A stretch of DNA of 64,000 nucleotides from JAUIAI01 sp049680625 (lineage in GTDB: Bacteria > Pseudomonadota > Gammaproteobacteria > Burkholderiales > Burkholderiaceae_E). Positions 1-9,600 of this stretch are shown here, piece by piece. The notes under the pieces were generated by a model, which ran no database searches, was not told the DNA's origin, and saw only the letters and a program-made list of their open reading frames with translations. The stretch spans positions 3,472 through 67,471 of the forward strand of contig JBAUID010000172.1 of assembly GCA_049680625.1 (NCBI GenBank), read 5' to 3'. The translations under genes and the position numbers were made by a program. Positions within the stretch are counted from its first letter, which is position 1, and each line of letters opens with the position of its first letter.

Positions 1-1
1 C

Positions 2-3000
2 GATGGCCGCTATGAGTTACAAGCACAAATTGCCGACTTTGCGGGTCAGGTTGTTGAAGGGCCTGTGGTCGCTGTCCTGGTCGACTCGTCTGTCCCGGTT
101 CAGGTCGCCACCATCACTGGCGCGACCGACTCTGAAGAGGCGGTTACCGGAGTCCTTAACAGCGGCGCACTGACCAATGATGCAACCCCGCAATTAAACG
201 GTCGCTTAAGCAGCGCCCTGGGAGCGGACGATTCGGTTCAGATCACCTTAAACGGCCAGCCAATTGGAACCGCACAAGTCAACGGCCTGGACTGGCAGTT
301 TACCGGCCCGGCCCTGCCCGAAGGGCCAAACAACTGGACAGCGAGGGTTGTTGACGCTGCCGGTAATGCAGGCCCGGTCAGCGCGGCATTTGAGCTGAAT
401 CTGGACCTGACTGCCCCTGCGGCAGCGACAATTAACGTGTTGGCTGGCAACGATATTATTACGGCGGCAGAAGCGGCCAACGGAATTGTTGTCTCGGGTC
501 GTGGCCCGGCCAATGAGGTGGTCAGCCTGAACTGGGCGGGACAATTGCGTGAGGTTAACGTGGATGCCGCCGGCAACTGGTCGACAACGTATACCAGTGC
601 ACCGGCAGAAGGTCTGACCCAAATCACGGCCATCGTTTCAGACGTCGCCGGCAACACTGCAGAAGCATTCCGTACAGTAACTGTTGATTCACAACCGCCT
701 GGCGCCCCTGGTATTGGCATGATCGCTGCTAACGATATCGTTAACGCTGAGCAAGCCGTAGGTGGGGTGACAATTGCCGGAACGGGCGAATCTGGTTCAA
801 CCATCGCTGTGCAATGGGGAAACTTAACAGCAACAACTACCGTCAGTAGCGCGGGATTCTGGACCACTCGATTCGACGGCGTGCCGGGCCAGGGACAAAC
901 TATCGTGCAGGCGACCGCATCGGACGCCGGCGGCAACGTCAGCCCCACCACAGAACGCATCGTTACTGTCGACACGGTGGCACCGGCAGCGCCGCAACTG
1001 CAGCCAGTTGAGCAAGACAACATCATTGACGCCAGCGAAGCCGGTGACGGTATCCCAGTGTCCGGCTTGGCACAAGCCACAGCAACCGTTATTGTTCGTT
1101 GGGCCGGGCAGGAGCAACGAACCACCGCTGGTGCTGACGGACTCTTTCTCGTTAACTTCGAAACGGTACCAGCAGAAGGTGAATCGGCAATAACCGCAAT
1201 CGCGGTTGATCCGGCGGGTAACAGCAGCGAAGCCTCCCAACTGGCGGTGATTGTTAACACCACCCTGCCACCACCGCCACCACAAATTGACGCGATTGCA
1301 ATTGACAACCAGGTCAACGCGGCAGAAGCCGCCGGCGGAATAAACATCACTGGAACCGGCCAGGCCGGCGCTGGGTTGTCCGTCAATTGGGGGGCCGCAA
1401 ACCGCACCACCGCCGTTGATGCCAACGGTAACTGGGCAGTAAACTTTGATGCGGCTGCGCTGCCGGCAGACGGCAATTCTGTCGTCAGCGTTGTTGCCAG
1501 TAACGCCGGTGGCACCAGCACCGTCACAACTCGCACAGTGGTTGTGGATACAACCGCCCCGCTGGCCCCGACCATTGATGCTGTCACTGGCGATAACACC
1601 GTTGACGCAGCAGACGCTCTCAACGGGGTCAGCTTACAAGGCAGTGCCCAAGCCGGCAGCACGATTCAAATACAGTGGGAAAACCTGAGCCGTACAACAA
1701 CAGCAGACAATGCCGGACGGTGGCAGGTGAGTTTTTCCAGTCTACCGGCCGATGGCGACACATCTGTTCGGGTCACCGCAACTGATGCCCTGGGTAACAC
1801 CAGTGTGGCCACCACTGCTGCCGTTACTGTCAATACTGTGGCACCACCAGAATCACCACAAATTGCGGCAGTGGCTACCGACAATATTATTAATAGCGCT
1901 GAAGCCAACAGCGGCGTTCGAGTTAGCGGCAGCAGTGCTCCAGGCTCAGCAATAAATCTGACCTGGGGAAACGCCAGTGGTCAGACAACGGCAACCGCTT
2001 CAGGTTCGTGGACGCTACTGATCACTGCCGCTGATCTGCCAGCGGACGGTGACAGCATTATTGAAGTGACAGCTACCAATGCCGGCGGTACCAGCACAGC
2101 CGCAAACCAGGCAGTTGTTATTGATCGTGCGCCACCACCGGCACCCGCGATCAACGCCGTCACCGGTGACAATCTAATTGATGCAACCGAAGCGTCAAAC
2201 CCAATATCAATCTCTGGTACCGCTGCCGCCGGTAGCGCCATTGAGGTTTCCTGGGGCGACGCCAGTGCACAAACAACGGCAGCCGCAAATGGCAACTGGT
2301 CGGTCACCTACACCAGCTTACCGGTTGACGAAGGTAACAGCACGCTGAGCGCAGTTGCCACCGACAATGCCGGTAACACCAGCCCCGTTGCCAGTGCCGA
2401 AATTACGGTCAACAGTATTGAACCGCCTGACGCGCCGACAATCGACTCTATTACCGATGACAACATCGTCAACGCCATTGAAGCGTCAACCAACGTCATT
2501 GTTGGTGGTAGGAGCACACCCGGTACCGATATCACCGTCACCTGGGAGACCGCAACCCGAACCGGTACCACAAACCCCGCGGGCAACTGGTCAGTTGCAT
2601 TCGGACCGACCGTTCTGCCAGCTGATGGCGACTCAACAATTATCGTCGTTGCGTCCAACGCTGGCGGTAACAGTACTGCCGCCACCCGGTCGGTAACGGT
2701 TGACCGTATTGCACCTGCCGCCCCGGTTATTGATGTGATTGCGGGTGATGATGTTATCGACGCGACACAAGCAGGCCAGCCGATCGTTATCTCCGGCACC
2801 AGTGCGGCCGGCGCTGCGGTTACGGTGGTATGGGGCACCGCAAACCTTGACACCAATGCAGATGCCAATGGCTTGTGGCAGGTCAGCTTTGCCAACCTGC
2901 CTGTTACCGACGGCGCATCTGATGTCAGCGTTGTCGCCAGTGATGTAGCCGGTAATGAGAGTGCGCCTGCAACGCGCACGGTAACAGTGAACACGATGGC

Positions 3001-4192
3001 GCCACCAGCGCCGCCAGAAATCCTGGACGTTGCCGGTGATAACGTGGTGAATGCAGCAGAAGCCCGAGAAATAATTGTAGTTTCCGGTACCGCAGAACCA
3101 GGTGCCGACGTCAGTGTTCAATGGGGAGCTGCAACCGGTCAGACAAGTGCTGCTTCTGACGGCGGATGGCAAATCGATTTTGCTGCCGGCTCTATTCCTC
3201 CGGATGGCGATTCGAACATCATCGCAATTGCTTCCAACGCTGGCGGCAGCAGTACTGCAGCCAGCCTGGAGGTAACGGTCGATACCGCCTCGCCGACAGA
3301 ACCGGTCATAGCACCGGTAACCGGCGATAATTCGATTGATGTGGCTGAAGCTGGCGCGACAATTGTAGTAAGCGGAACTGCTGAGGCCGACAGTGTTATC
3401 AACCTGGTCTGGGGATCGGAAACACAAACAGTCACCGTGGGCGTCGACGGAGCGTGGTCGGTCAGCTTTGATGGCCTGCCGCCAGGTGACGCCACTCAGA
3501 TGTCAGCAAACGCTACCGATTTGGCAGGCAACGTTTCTCCGGCCACGGTTAACCCGTTGACCATAGCCGAGCCGGCGGTCGCCCCGGCCGCCCCGCTTAT
3601 CAACATTGTCAGTGACGATGACTTGATCAACATTGTTGACGCGAGCGGCGCTGTTCGCATCAGTGGCAGCGCCGACCCTGGCGCCACCGTTACCCTGACC
3701 TGGGGCAGCATCACGTTGACCCCACCGGTGGATGTCGATGGCAACTGGACCAACACCTTTGATGCCACCGAGATCCCCGCTGACGGCCTCAGCATCGTCA
3801 CTGCCGTGGCAACTGCCAACGGGCTGGACAGTGAACCGACAACCCGCGAGGTTCAAATCGACACGACTCCGCCGGCACAGCAAGTGAGTATTGCAGATCT
3901 GATCGACGATAGCGGACCAATCGACATGAGTATTGCCAATGGCGGCAGTACCATCGACACCAGCCCGACAGTTGTCCTCGACCTGGACCTGGTTCTGGAC
4001 ACCGGCGACACCCTGGTTTTGTACGACAACGGCGACCCGTTGCTGACACTGGGTGGCGATGCTGAGACCACGTTTGAACTGGCCGAACTTGCGCCTGGTG
4101 CGTATAGCCTGACCGCCCAGGTTTACGACGTGGCCCAAAACCCCGGCCTGTTAAGCGACCCGTTTACTTTTGTTGTTAACCCGGCTCCATAG
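2..4192 (+). CDS. Large Ig-like repeat protein, 3' part (adhesin-like)
   Basis: The frame is open from base 2 and has no start inside the window, so this is the C-terminal part (at least 1,396 residues) of a longer protein. It consists almost entirely of Ig-like beta-sandwich repeats of about 97 residues, each with a GDN-type motif followed by an (A/V)(N/D)AAEA-type motif, an SGTA-type strand, a WG strand and a conserved GxW. Twelve such repeats are flanked by one divergent Ig-like domain on each side. There is no cysteine-rich region, no RTX nonapeptide array and no LPXTG-like end; the protein stops at VNPAP. Such repeats are typical stalks of BapA/RTX-like adhesins and secreted surface proteins. 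A role in attachment or biofilm is inferred from architecture only. The secretion signal must lie in the unseen N-terminus or in an unrecognised C-terminal signal. Confidence 0.85.
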   Translation, partial: DGRYELQAQIADFAGQVVEGPVVAVLVDSSVPVQVATITGATDSEEAVTGVLNSGALTNDATPQLNGRLSSALGADDSVQITLNGQPIGTAQVNGLDWQFTGPALPEGPNNWTARVVDAAGNAGPVSAAFELNLDLTAPAAATINVLAGNDIITAAEAANGIVVSGRGPANEVVSLNWAGQLREVNVDAAGNWSTTYTSAPAEGLTQITAIVSDVAGNTAEAFRTVTVDSQPPGAPGIGMIAANDIVNAEQAVGGVTIAGTGESGSTIAVQWGNLTATTTVSSAGFWTTRFDGVPGQGQTIVQATASDAGGNVSPTTERIVTVDTVAPAAPQLQPVEQDNIIDASEAGDGIPVSGLAQATATVIVRWAGQEQRTTAGADGLFLVNFETVPAEGESAITAIAVDPAGNSSEASQLAVIVNTTLPPPPPQIDAIAIDNQVNAAEAAGGINITGTGQAGAGLSVNWGAANRTTAVDANGNWAVNFDAAALPADGNSVVSVVASNAGGTSTVTTRTVVVDTTAPLAPTIDAVTGDNTVDAADALNGVSLQGSAQAGSTIQIQWENLSRTTTADNAGRWQVSFSSLPADGDTSVRVTATDALGNTSVATTAAVTVNTVAPPESPQIAAVATDNIINSAEANSGVRVSGSSAPGSAINLTWGNASGQTTATASGSWTLLITAADLPADGDSIIEVTATNAGGTSTAANQAVVIDRAPPPAPAINAVTGDNLIDATEASNPISISGTAAAGSAIEVSWGDASAQTTAAANGNWSVTYTSLPVDEGNSTLSAVATDNAGNTSPVASAEITVNSIEPPDAPTIDSITDDNIVNAIEASTNVIVGGRSTPGTDITVTWETATRTGTTNPAGNWSVAFGPTVLPADGDSTIIVVASNAGGNSTAATRSVTVDRIAPAAPVIDVIAGDDVIDATQAGQPIVISGTSAAGAAVTVVWGTANLDTNADANGLWQVSFANLPVTDGASDVSVVASDVAGNESAPATRTVTVNTMAPPAPPEILDVAGDNVVNAAEAREIIVVSGTAEPGADVSVQWGAATGQTSAASDGGWQIDFAAGSIPPDGDSNIIAIASNAGGSSTAASLEVTVDTASPTEPVIAPVTGDNSIDVAEAGATIVVSGTAEADSVINLVWGSETQTVTVGVDGAWSVSFDGLPPGDATQMSANATDLAGNVSPATVNPLTIAEPAVAPAAPLINIVSDDDLINIVDASGAVRISGSADPGATVTLTWGSITLTPPVDVDGNWTNTFDATEIPADGLSIVTAVATANGLDSEPTTREVQIDTTPPAQQVSIADLIDDSGPIDMSIANGGSTIDTSPTVVLDLDLVLDTGDTLVLYDNGDPLLTLGGDAETTFELAELAPGAYSLTAQVYDVAQNPGLLSDPFTFVVNPAP
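412..3870 (+). repeat. Twelve tandem Ig-like repeats in a two-domain higher-order pattern
   Basis: Twelve coding repeats of about 290 bp. Odd-numbered repeats end in an ATDxAGN-type loop and mostly a VTVNT linker. Even-numbered repeats end in an ASNAGG-type loop with STA and a VTVD linker. This alternation suggests that the array grew by duplication of a two-domain unit of about 580 bp. The copies have diverged in DNA sequence but keep length and key residues. Confidence 0.8.
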
Positions 4193-4229
4193 CGACAACA
4201 ACCAGGACACTGCCGTTTCTGTGGTGTCG

Positions 4230-4580
4230 TTACAGAATATCGACGATATTGTCGAGTGGACGGCCGATCGCGGCGCGCTGATCACGAACCACAATGGGTC
4301 GTTCGATCAATGACGGATTTGCTGCCAGTAGGTCACACCACTGCTGATCGCTACGCGTGTCGCCGCCCGCCAGGCCAAGCTCTTTGGCCAGGTTTTCCTT
4401 GAATCGAACCAACTGCGTAGCCGGCCCACCCAGCATCCCGACAATTTTCATCAACTCGTCAGCAGACGGTGGCGTCTCCAGGTAATGAATTACCGTTGGA
4501 GTGATGCCTTTTTCCTCCAGCAAGGCCATTGCCTGACGAGACTTACTGCAACGTTTGTTGTGATAGATCGTTGTACCCAT
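4230..4580 (-). CDS. arsC: ArsC-family arsenate reductase (glutaredoxin type)
   Basis: A 116-residue protein of normal ArsC length with a thioredoxin-like fold. The N-terminus YHNKRCSKSR carries the catalytic cysteine (Cys11), in the place of Cys12 of plasmid R773 ArsC. The C-terminal part has RPIVVRDQRAAIGRP, the usual ArsC arginine-containing segment that helps bind oxyanion. Family members reduce arsenate to arsenite using glutathione and glutaredoxin, but related YffB/Spx-like proteins do other thiol work. There is no arsB, arsH or arsR nearby, so this is a stand-alone copy and the substrate is an assumption. It lies 60 bp after the GNAT gene on the same strand and converges on the Ig-repeat gene. 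Confidence 0.85.
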   Translation of the reverse strand: MGTTIYHNKRCSKSRQAMALLEEKGITPTVIHYLETPPSADELMKIVGMLGGPATQLVRFKENLAKELGLAGGDTRSDQQWCDLLAANPSLIERPIVVRDQRAAIGRPLDNIVDIL

Positions 4581-4640
4581 TGAATACCCGATAGAAAGTT
4601 AAACCTTAAACGTTAATCCAAAACCCTTCACTGTTTATAC

Positions 4641-5387
4641 TTACGCCACACGGGTTGTTGCTAATGCAGCGCTGGTCAGGTCGGACAAGCGTTCACGCTG
4701 CTGGCCTGATTCGTCAAAATTCCCTGGTGACAGCCAGCGTTCAAACGCGGCGGCCAATACCGGCCAATCGGAATCAATCATCGCAAACCAGGCGGTGTCA
4801 CGGTTGCGCCCTTTATATACCAGAGCCTGGCGAAAAACCCCTTCGTAGGAGAACCCCAGCCGCTTTGCCGCCGCCCGAGACGGCGCGTTTAACGAATCAC
4901 ACTTCCATTCGTAACGACGGTAGCCAAGGCCGAAAACATGGCTGGCCAATAAGTACATCGCTTCGGTAGCGAGCGGCGTGCGCTGCAATAGTGGTGAGAA
5001 GTGGATATGCCCTACTTCAATCGACCCGGCCGCTGGCGTGTCACGCATGAAGCTCGCAACCCCCACGGCCTGTCCCGACTCCTGGCTGACAATGGCGTAG
5101 AAAAACGGGTCGGTGCTTTTACTGCTGCTCACAACCCACTGCTGATATTCGGCGTCTGACTGAAACGGCCCATAAGCAAGATAGGTCCAGTTTTTACCAG
5201 CCTTGTCGTGCTGATTCGCTTTTGCCAATGCCGCGCCATGTGTCGCCCAGTCCAGTTTTTCCAGGCGACAGTACTGACCAACCAGGGTTTCGCCCGATGG
5301 CGACTGTGGCGATTGCCACTCAGCGACGGCAAAACCGATCGGCTGACCGTGTTCGTTGATTGCGGTTTTTTTATCCGGGTTTGTCAT
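4641..5387 (-). CDS. GNAT acetyltransferase, RimJ/RimL-like
   Basis: A 248-residue GNAT-fold acetyltransferase. The central region has the strand-turn pattern of the acetyl-CoA site (QAVGVASF, then IEVGHIHFSPLLQRTPLATEA), followed by the C-terminal NAPSRAAAKRLGFSYEGVFR segment that closes the fold in RimJ/RimL relatives. These enzymes acetylate protein N-termini or small amines; the substrate cannot be told from sequence. The ATG at 5387 is preferred over the TTG at 5390 because its first base overlaps the TGA of the upstream ytoQ gene, indicating translational coupling. Confidence 0.8.
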   Translation of the reverse strand: MTNPDKKTAINEHGQPIGFAVAEWQSPQSPSGETLVGQYCRLEKLDWATHGAALAKANQHDKAGKNWTYLAYGPFQSDAEYQQWVVSSSKSTDPFFYAIVSQESGQAVGVASFMRDTPAAGSIEVGHIHFSPLLQRTPLATEAMYLLASHVFGLGYRRYEWKCDSLNAPSRAAAKRLGFSYEGVFRQALVYKGRNRDTAWFAMIDSDWPVLAAAFERWLSPGNFDESGQQRERLSDLTSAALATTRVA

Positions 5388-5839
5388 CAACTGGCGTCCC
5401 GACTGCCCGTCACGTACTTCAGGATTTCAACAACCTGAACCGGCGTTGTTGCCCTGGCCATCGCAGCGCCATCAACCTCTTTCAGCGCGTGAATGATGTC
5501 GTCATCATGCAAGGTGATATACGGCTTACCCATGGCTGCACACTGGCCGGCATCAAAAGCCGCATTCCATTGCTTGTACTTGTCACCAAATCGAATCACG
5601 GCCAGATCGCAACGGGCTAGCTGCGTCTGTGTACGAATGCTGTTGACCTTGGCCGACTTGTGATCACGCCAGAAATTATCAGCCTCTGCACCCAATAAAT
5701 CGCCAGCCGCATCACTGGCGTCGTGATTGGTTACCGCGGAAACAAATTCCACGGGTAGATCCAGCCCCCGTGCGCCTTTGATAATTTGATCCCGCCAATC
5801 CGTATGAATTTCACCGGAGAGATATACCGTCCAGTTCAT
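5387..5839 (-). CDS. ytoQ: YtoQ family protein
   Basis: A 150-residue protein starting MNWTVYLSGEIHTDWR, the diagnostic N-terminus of the YtoQ family, which is related to nucleoside 2-deoxyribosyltransferases. The biochemical role is not established. The ATG at 5839 is chosen over an upstream start at 5914 because conservation begins here and a GGGAGA ribosome binding site lies just upstream. The stop overlaps the start of the following acetyltransferase gene by one base, so the two are probably co-translated. Confidence 0.8.
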   Translation of the reverse strand: MNWTVYLSGEIHTDWRDQIIKGARGLDLPVEFVSAVTNHDASDAAGDLLGAEADNFWRDHKSAKVNSIRTQTQLARCDLAVIRFGDKYKQWNAAFDAGQCAAMGKPYITLHDDDIIHALKEVDGAAMARATTPVQVVEILKYVTGSRDAS

Positions 5840-5971
5840 AACCTGTTCTCCCTGTTTGCGCCCGAAAAGCGCATTGTAATCGCCATGCCCGGTCTCGACA
5901 AAAGAAGGCTGCACGCTTGAGATTCTGATGTCATCAGTTGTTATGTAGTTGGGCCCAAAATAAAAAGCAAC

Positions 5972-6403
5972 TCATTTCATATCGATGCGAGGTTGGTTGG
6001 TAATGCCAGGGGCGATAACAAAAGGCAGGGCCAATTCGGCAAATCCAAAACCCAGTGCGGCGATCGCTCCCTCGGTCGCGTACCCCCTGCCCCAATGGTC
6101 GCTGTCTATCATGTCGAGAAGCTCGGTCTCATGGTTTAATTCGGGCAGTACACGCAAACCCAGGTGTCCAATCAATTGACCATTTTCTCGCTCAACGACC
6201 GCCCAGGGCGCATGACCGCCATTGCGCCAGCCATCATCAAAAATGCTCACGGCCCGCTCGGCGACCTTCTGTGCGTTGGCTGCCGCATCAGCTCCGCCTG
6301 GAAGCCACTGAACCACTTCAGGTTTCGCTCGAATCCGCGAATAAGCTGGCACGTCTGATTCGCAGAATGTTCGCAACAAAAGCCGGTCAGTCAAAATAGT
6401 CAT
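5972..6403 (-). CDS. GNAT acetyltransferase, C-terminally short
   Basis: About 143 residues from the ATG at 6403 (MTILTDRLLLRTFCESD), which is where GNAT homology begins. The protein has the usual start, a central GQLIGHLGLR strand and the acetyl-CoA loop with WGRGYATEGAIAALGFGFAEL. It stops at ITNQPRIDMK, where family members normally continue with an S.RVMEKLGM-type helix and a last strand of about 30 residues. No such sequence is seen downstream in any frame. It is therefore probably a truncated, possibly non-functional RimJ/RimL-like enzyme, or a divergent short form. Confidence 0.6.
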   Translation of the reverse strand: MTILTDRLLLRTFCESDVPAYSRIRAKPEVVQWLPGGADAAANAQKVAERAVSIFDDGWRNGGHAPWAVVERENGQLIGHLGLRVLPELNHETELLDMIDSDHWGRGYATEGAIAALGFGFAELALPFVIAPGITNQPRIDMK

Positions 6404-6465
6404 CACACCGACCCAATTTGTACCTGTATCGAATATCCCCAACCACCGCCCCCCCAATGAAATAA

Positions 6466-6543
6466 CCCTCTAGATAGAGGGTACCGAGCGCAGCGAGGTG
6501 GGTGTGAAGCCCCAAGCCCCCCGGCTTTGCCGCCGGCAAAGCC
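6466..6543. repeat. REP-like palindromic region upstream of dnaE2
   Basis: Two inverted repeats lie close together. CCCTCTAGATAGAGGG (6466-6481) has a 7-bp stem, and GGCTTTGCC-GCC-GGCAAAGCC (6523-6543) has a 9-bp stem with a 3-base loop. Between them is a G/C-rich stretch containing ACCGAGCGCAGCGAGGT, itself partly palindromic. The block has no coding sign and resembles extragenic REP-like elements, but no second copy is present in the window. Confidence 0.45.
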
Positions 6544-6581
6544 CCAGGGGGTCATGGGGCCCGATTGCATAGCAGGCTCAC

Positions 6582-6601
6582 TACTGTTATTTTATACAGT
6601 A
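6582..6601. promoter_or_regulatory. LexA (SOS) box before dnaE2
   Basis: The 20-mer TACTGTTATTTTATACAGTA matches the gammaproteobacterial LexA consensus (CTGT-N8-ACAG within TACTG...CAGTA) with perfect outer arms. It ends 30 bases before the dnaE2 ATG, where it would cover the core promoter. The expected effect is repression by LexA and induction by DNA damage. Confidence 0.9.
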
Positions 6602-6631
6602 TAAATAGCAAGACACCAATCGCAACAGCCC

Positions 6632-9600
6632 ATGACTCCCTACGCCGAACTCCACTGCGTCAGTAACTTCTCGTTCCTGCGTGGGGCCTCACATCCGGAA
6701 GAACTGGTACAACGGGCGTCAAGCCTGGGTTATGGGGCATTGGCCATCACCGATGAATGCACCCTCGCCGGTGTCGTGCGCGCACACCTGCAGGCACGCA
6801 CAGTGGATATGCCGCTACTCATTGGTGCTGAATTTTCATTACAAGACCTCTGGCCCGGGTCACTGCTTTCAGGCGCTAATGATGCCGCAATCAAATCCGG
6901 GCCGCGCGGGCTGAACAATCAACCCATTCGTTGCCTGCAACGCCCCGAACACAACCCCCGCCTCGTTATGCTGGCCACCAACCGCAACGGTTACGGCAAT
7001 CTCAGCGAATTAATCACCCGGGCGCGCATGCGTGCACCCAAAGGCAGTTACCGTTTACAGCGTGACGATTTCGATACAACCGAGGACTGCATCGCCCTGC
7101 TCATACCACCAGTTGGAATTGCCGTGCACAGTGAGCTCATGCACGATTGCATCAGTCAGCTGAATTTTTTTCGCGAACGCTTCAATTCTCACGGCGCGCA
7201 CTTGTGGCTGGCCACCGAACTACTCACTCATGGTGATGACGCAGCCTTGCTCGACACTCTGCGCACCATTGGAAAACGCACCGGTGTCCGCCTGGTGGCC
7301 AGCGGTGATGTTCACTACCACGTGCGCTCTCGAAAAAGTCTGCACGACACCTTAACCGCTATCGACTTAAACACCCCGCTACATCAATGTGGTTTTGCTC
7401 TTGCACCCAATGCAGAACAACATTTACGCCACCGTTTACGCCTGGCCCAGCGTTACCCGATTGACTTGCTTGAAGAAACCCTCGAAGTCGCGGCGCAATG
7501 TAATTTTTCCCTGGATGAACTGCGTTACGAATACCCGGAAGAAATTGTTCCGCCGGAACACAGCCCGGGGAGCTGGTTGCGCCACCTCACTTATGCCGGC
7601 GCACCAGGGCGTTACCCAGCCGGTATGCCTGCCCAGGTTGAAGCGCAGATCGAACACGAGTTAAGCCTGATTGCCGACTTGCGATACGAGGCTTATTTTC
7701 TGACAGTAGCCGATATTGTCCGCTTCGCCCGCGACCGCGGCATTTTGTGCCAGGGCCGTGGTTCTGCTGCCAATTCAGCGGTGTGTTATTGCCTGGGTAT
7801 TACCGAGGTTGACCCTGCCCGGATGAGTGTTCTGTTCGAACGTTTTATCAGCAAAGAACGCAACGAACCACCCGATATCGATGTCGACTTTGAGCACCAA
7901 CGCCGTGAAGAAGTCATGCAATACATTTATAACAAGTACGGCAGAGACCGGGCCGCCCTGACCGCCACTGTTGTCAGCTACCGACCCCGGTCAGCATTGC
8001 GCGATGTGGGCAAAGCCCTCGGTGTCGATCAGCAACGCCTGGACCGCATGGCCCGCTCGCATCAATGGTGGGATGGCAAAGAAATGAAAGCCGAAAAACT
8101 CGCTGAAGCTGGGTTCGACCCACAATCTACAGTGGTTCAGCACTGGGTATCCATGGTCAACACCTTAATGGGTTTTCCTCGTCACTTGTCACAACATACC
8201 GGCGGTTTTGTGATTGCCCGCGACAAACTCACCCGCCTGGTACCGGTCGAAAACGCCGCGATGGCGAACCGTAATGTCATTGAATGGGATAAAGACGATC
8301 TGGATGCCCTGGGTTTGCTAAAAGTGGATGTCTTAGCACTGGGTATGCTCAGCGCCATTCGCCGGGCACTTGATCTCATTACCAAACGCCGCACCCCACC
8401 CGGTGTACATGAAACCCCGCCTTTCCTGATTCAACATATTCCAGCTGAAGATGCGGCCACCTACGACATGATCTGCAAAGCCGACACAGTTGGGGTGTTC
8501 CAGATCGAATCCCGGGCGCAAATGAGTATGCTGCCGCGCCTGCGTCCCCGATGCTTTTACGATCTCGTGATTCAAGTAGCCATTGTGCGGCCCGGGCCGA
8601 TTCAGGGCGGCATGGTGCATCCGTTTTTGAAACGTCGCCAGGGGCTTGAACCAGTTGAATACCCGCGTGACGAAATCAAACCGGCCCTGGAGCGAACCCT
8701 GGGCATTCCAATTTTCCAGGAACAAGTTATGCAGGTTGCCATTCTTGCCGCTGGCTTTACCCCCGGGGAAGCCGATCAGTTGCGACGCGCTATGGCCGCC
8801 TGGAAGCGCAAAGGGGGGCTGGGTAAGTTTCAGGATAAAGTTATCAACGGTATGCTCGAGCGCGGTTACAGCGTGGAATTCGCCGAACGCATTTTCAAAC
8901 AAATAGAAGGTTTTGGTGAATACGGTTTTCCCGAAAGCCATGCTGCCAGTTTTGCCCTGCTGGTTTACGTCAGTTGCTGGATCAAACAACACGAGCCGGC
9001 CGCTTTTCTGACCGCCATGTTAAACAGTCAGCCCCTGGGTTTTTACGCACCAGCCCAGCTCAGCCGGGATGCCCGCGAACACGGCGTACAGATTCGCCCG
9101 GCCGACGTACTCATTAGCCAGTATGAATGCACCCTGGAAGAAACCCCTGGCTTTGATTACGTGGCCATGCACGACCAGGTTGATCGCCGGCCACAACCCG
9201 CGGTTCGCCTTGGGCTGAACCGCATCCGGGGTTTATCAGAAGCCGGCGCCCGGCAACTGATTGAACGGCGCACAACCCGATGCCGTGAGCGCGATATCCA
9301 GATTCCTGAACACGGCGAACCATTGTCTGAATTTGCTTTTGACAGTGTTGAAGATCTGGCCCGCACCTGTGCGCTGAACACCAAAGACTTGCAATCACTG
9401 GCGAGCGCCAATGCCTTGCACAACCTGGCCGGCCATCGTGCCAACGCCCACTGGGAAGTCGCCGGCATTGAGCCTATGCCGGCCTTGCTCGCTGATACCG
9501 TCTTCGATGAAGCTCCGACTGTACTCAAACCACCACCAGAAAGTGACAGTATTGTTGCTGACTACCGGTCACTCGGCATATCAATGGGTCGCCACCCGAT

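Noticed and set aside
238..1662. Long minus-strand open frame (474 codons) opposite the Ig-like repeats
   Set aside because: It is a shadow of the repetitive, GC-rich coding strand. It lacks a ribosome binding site and its product is low-complexity with no family features.
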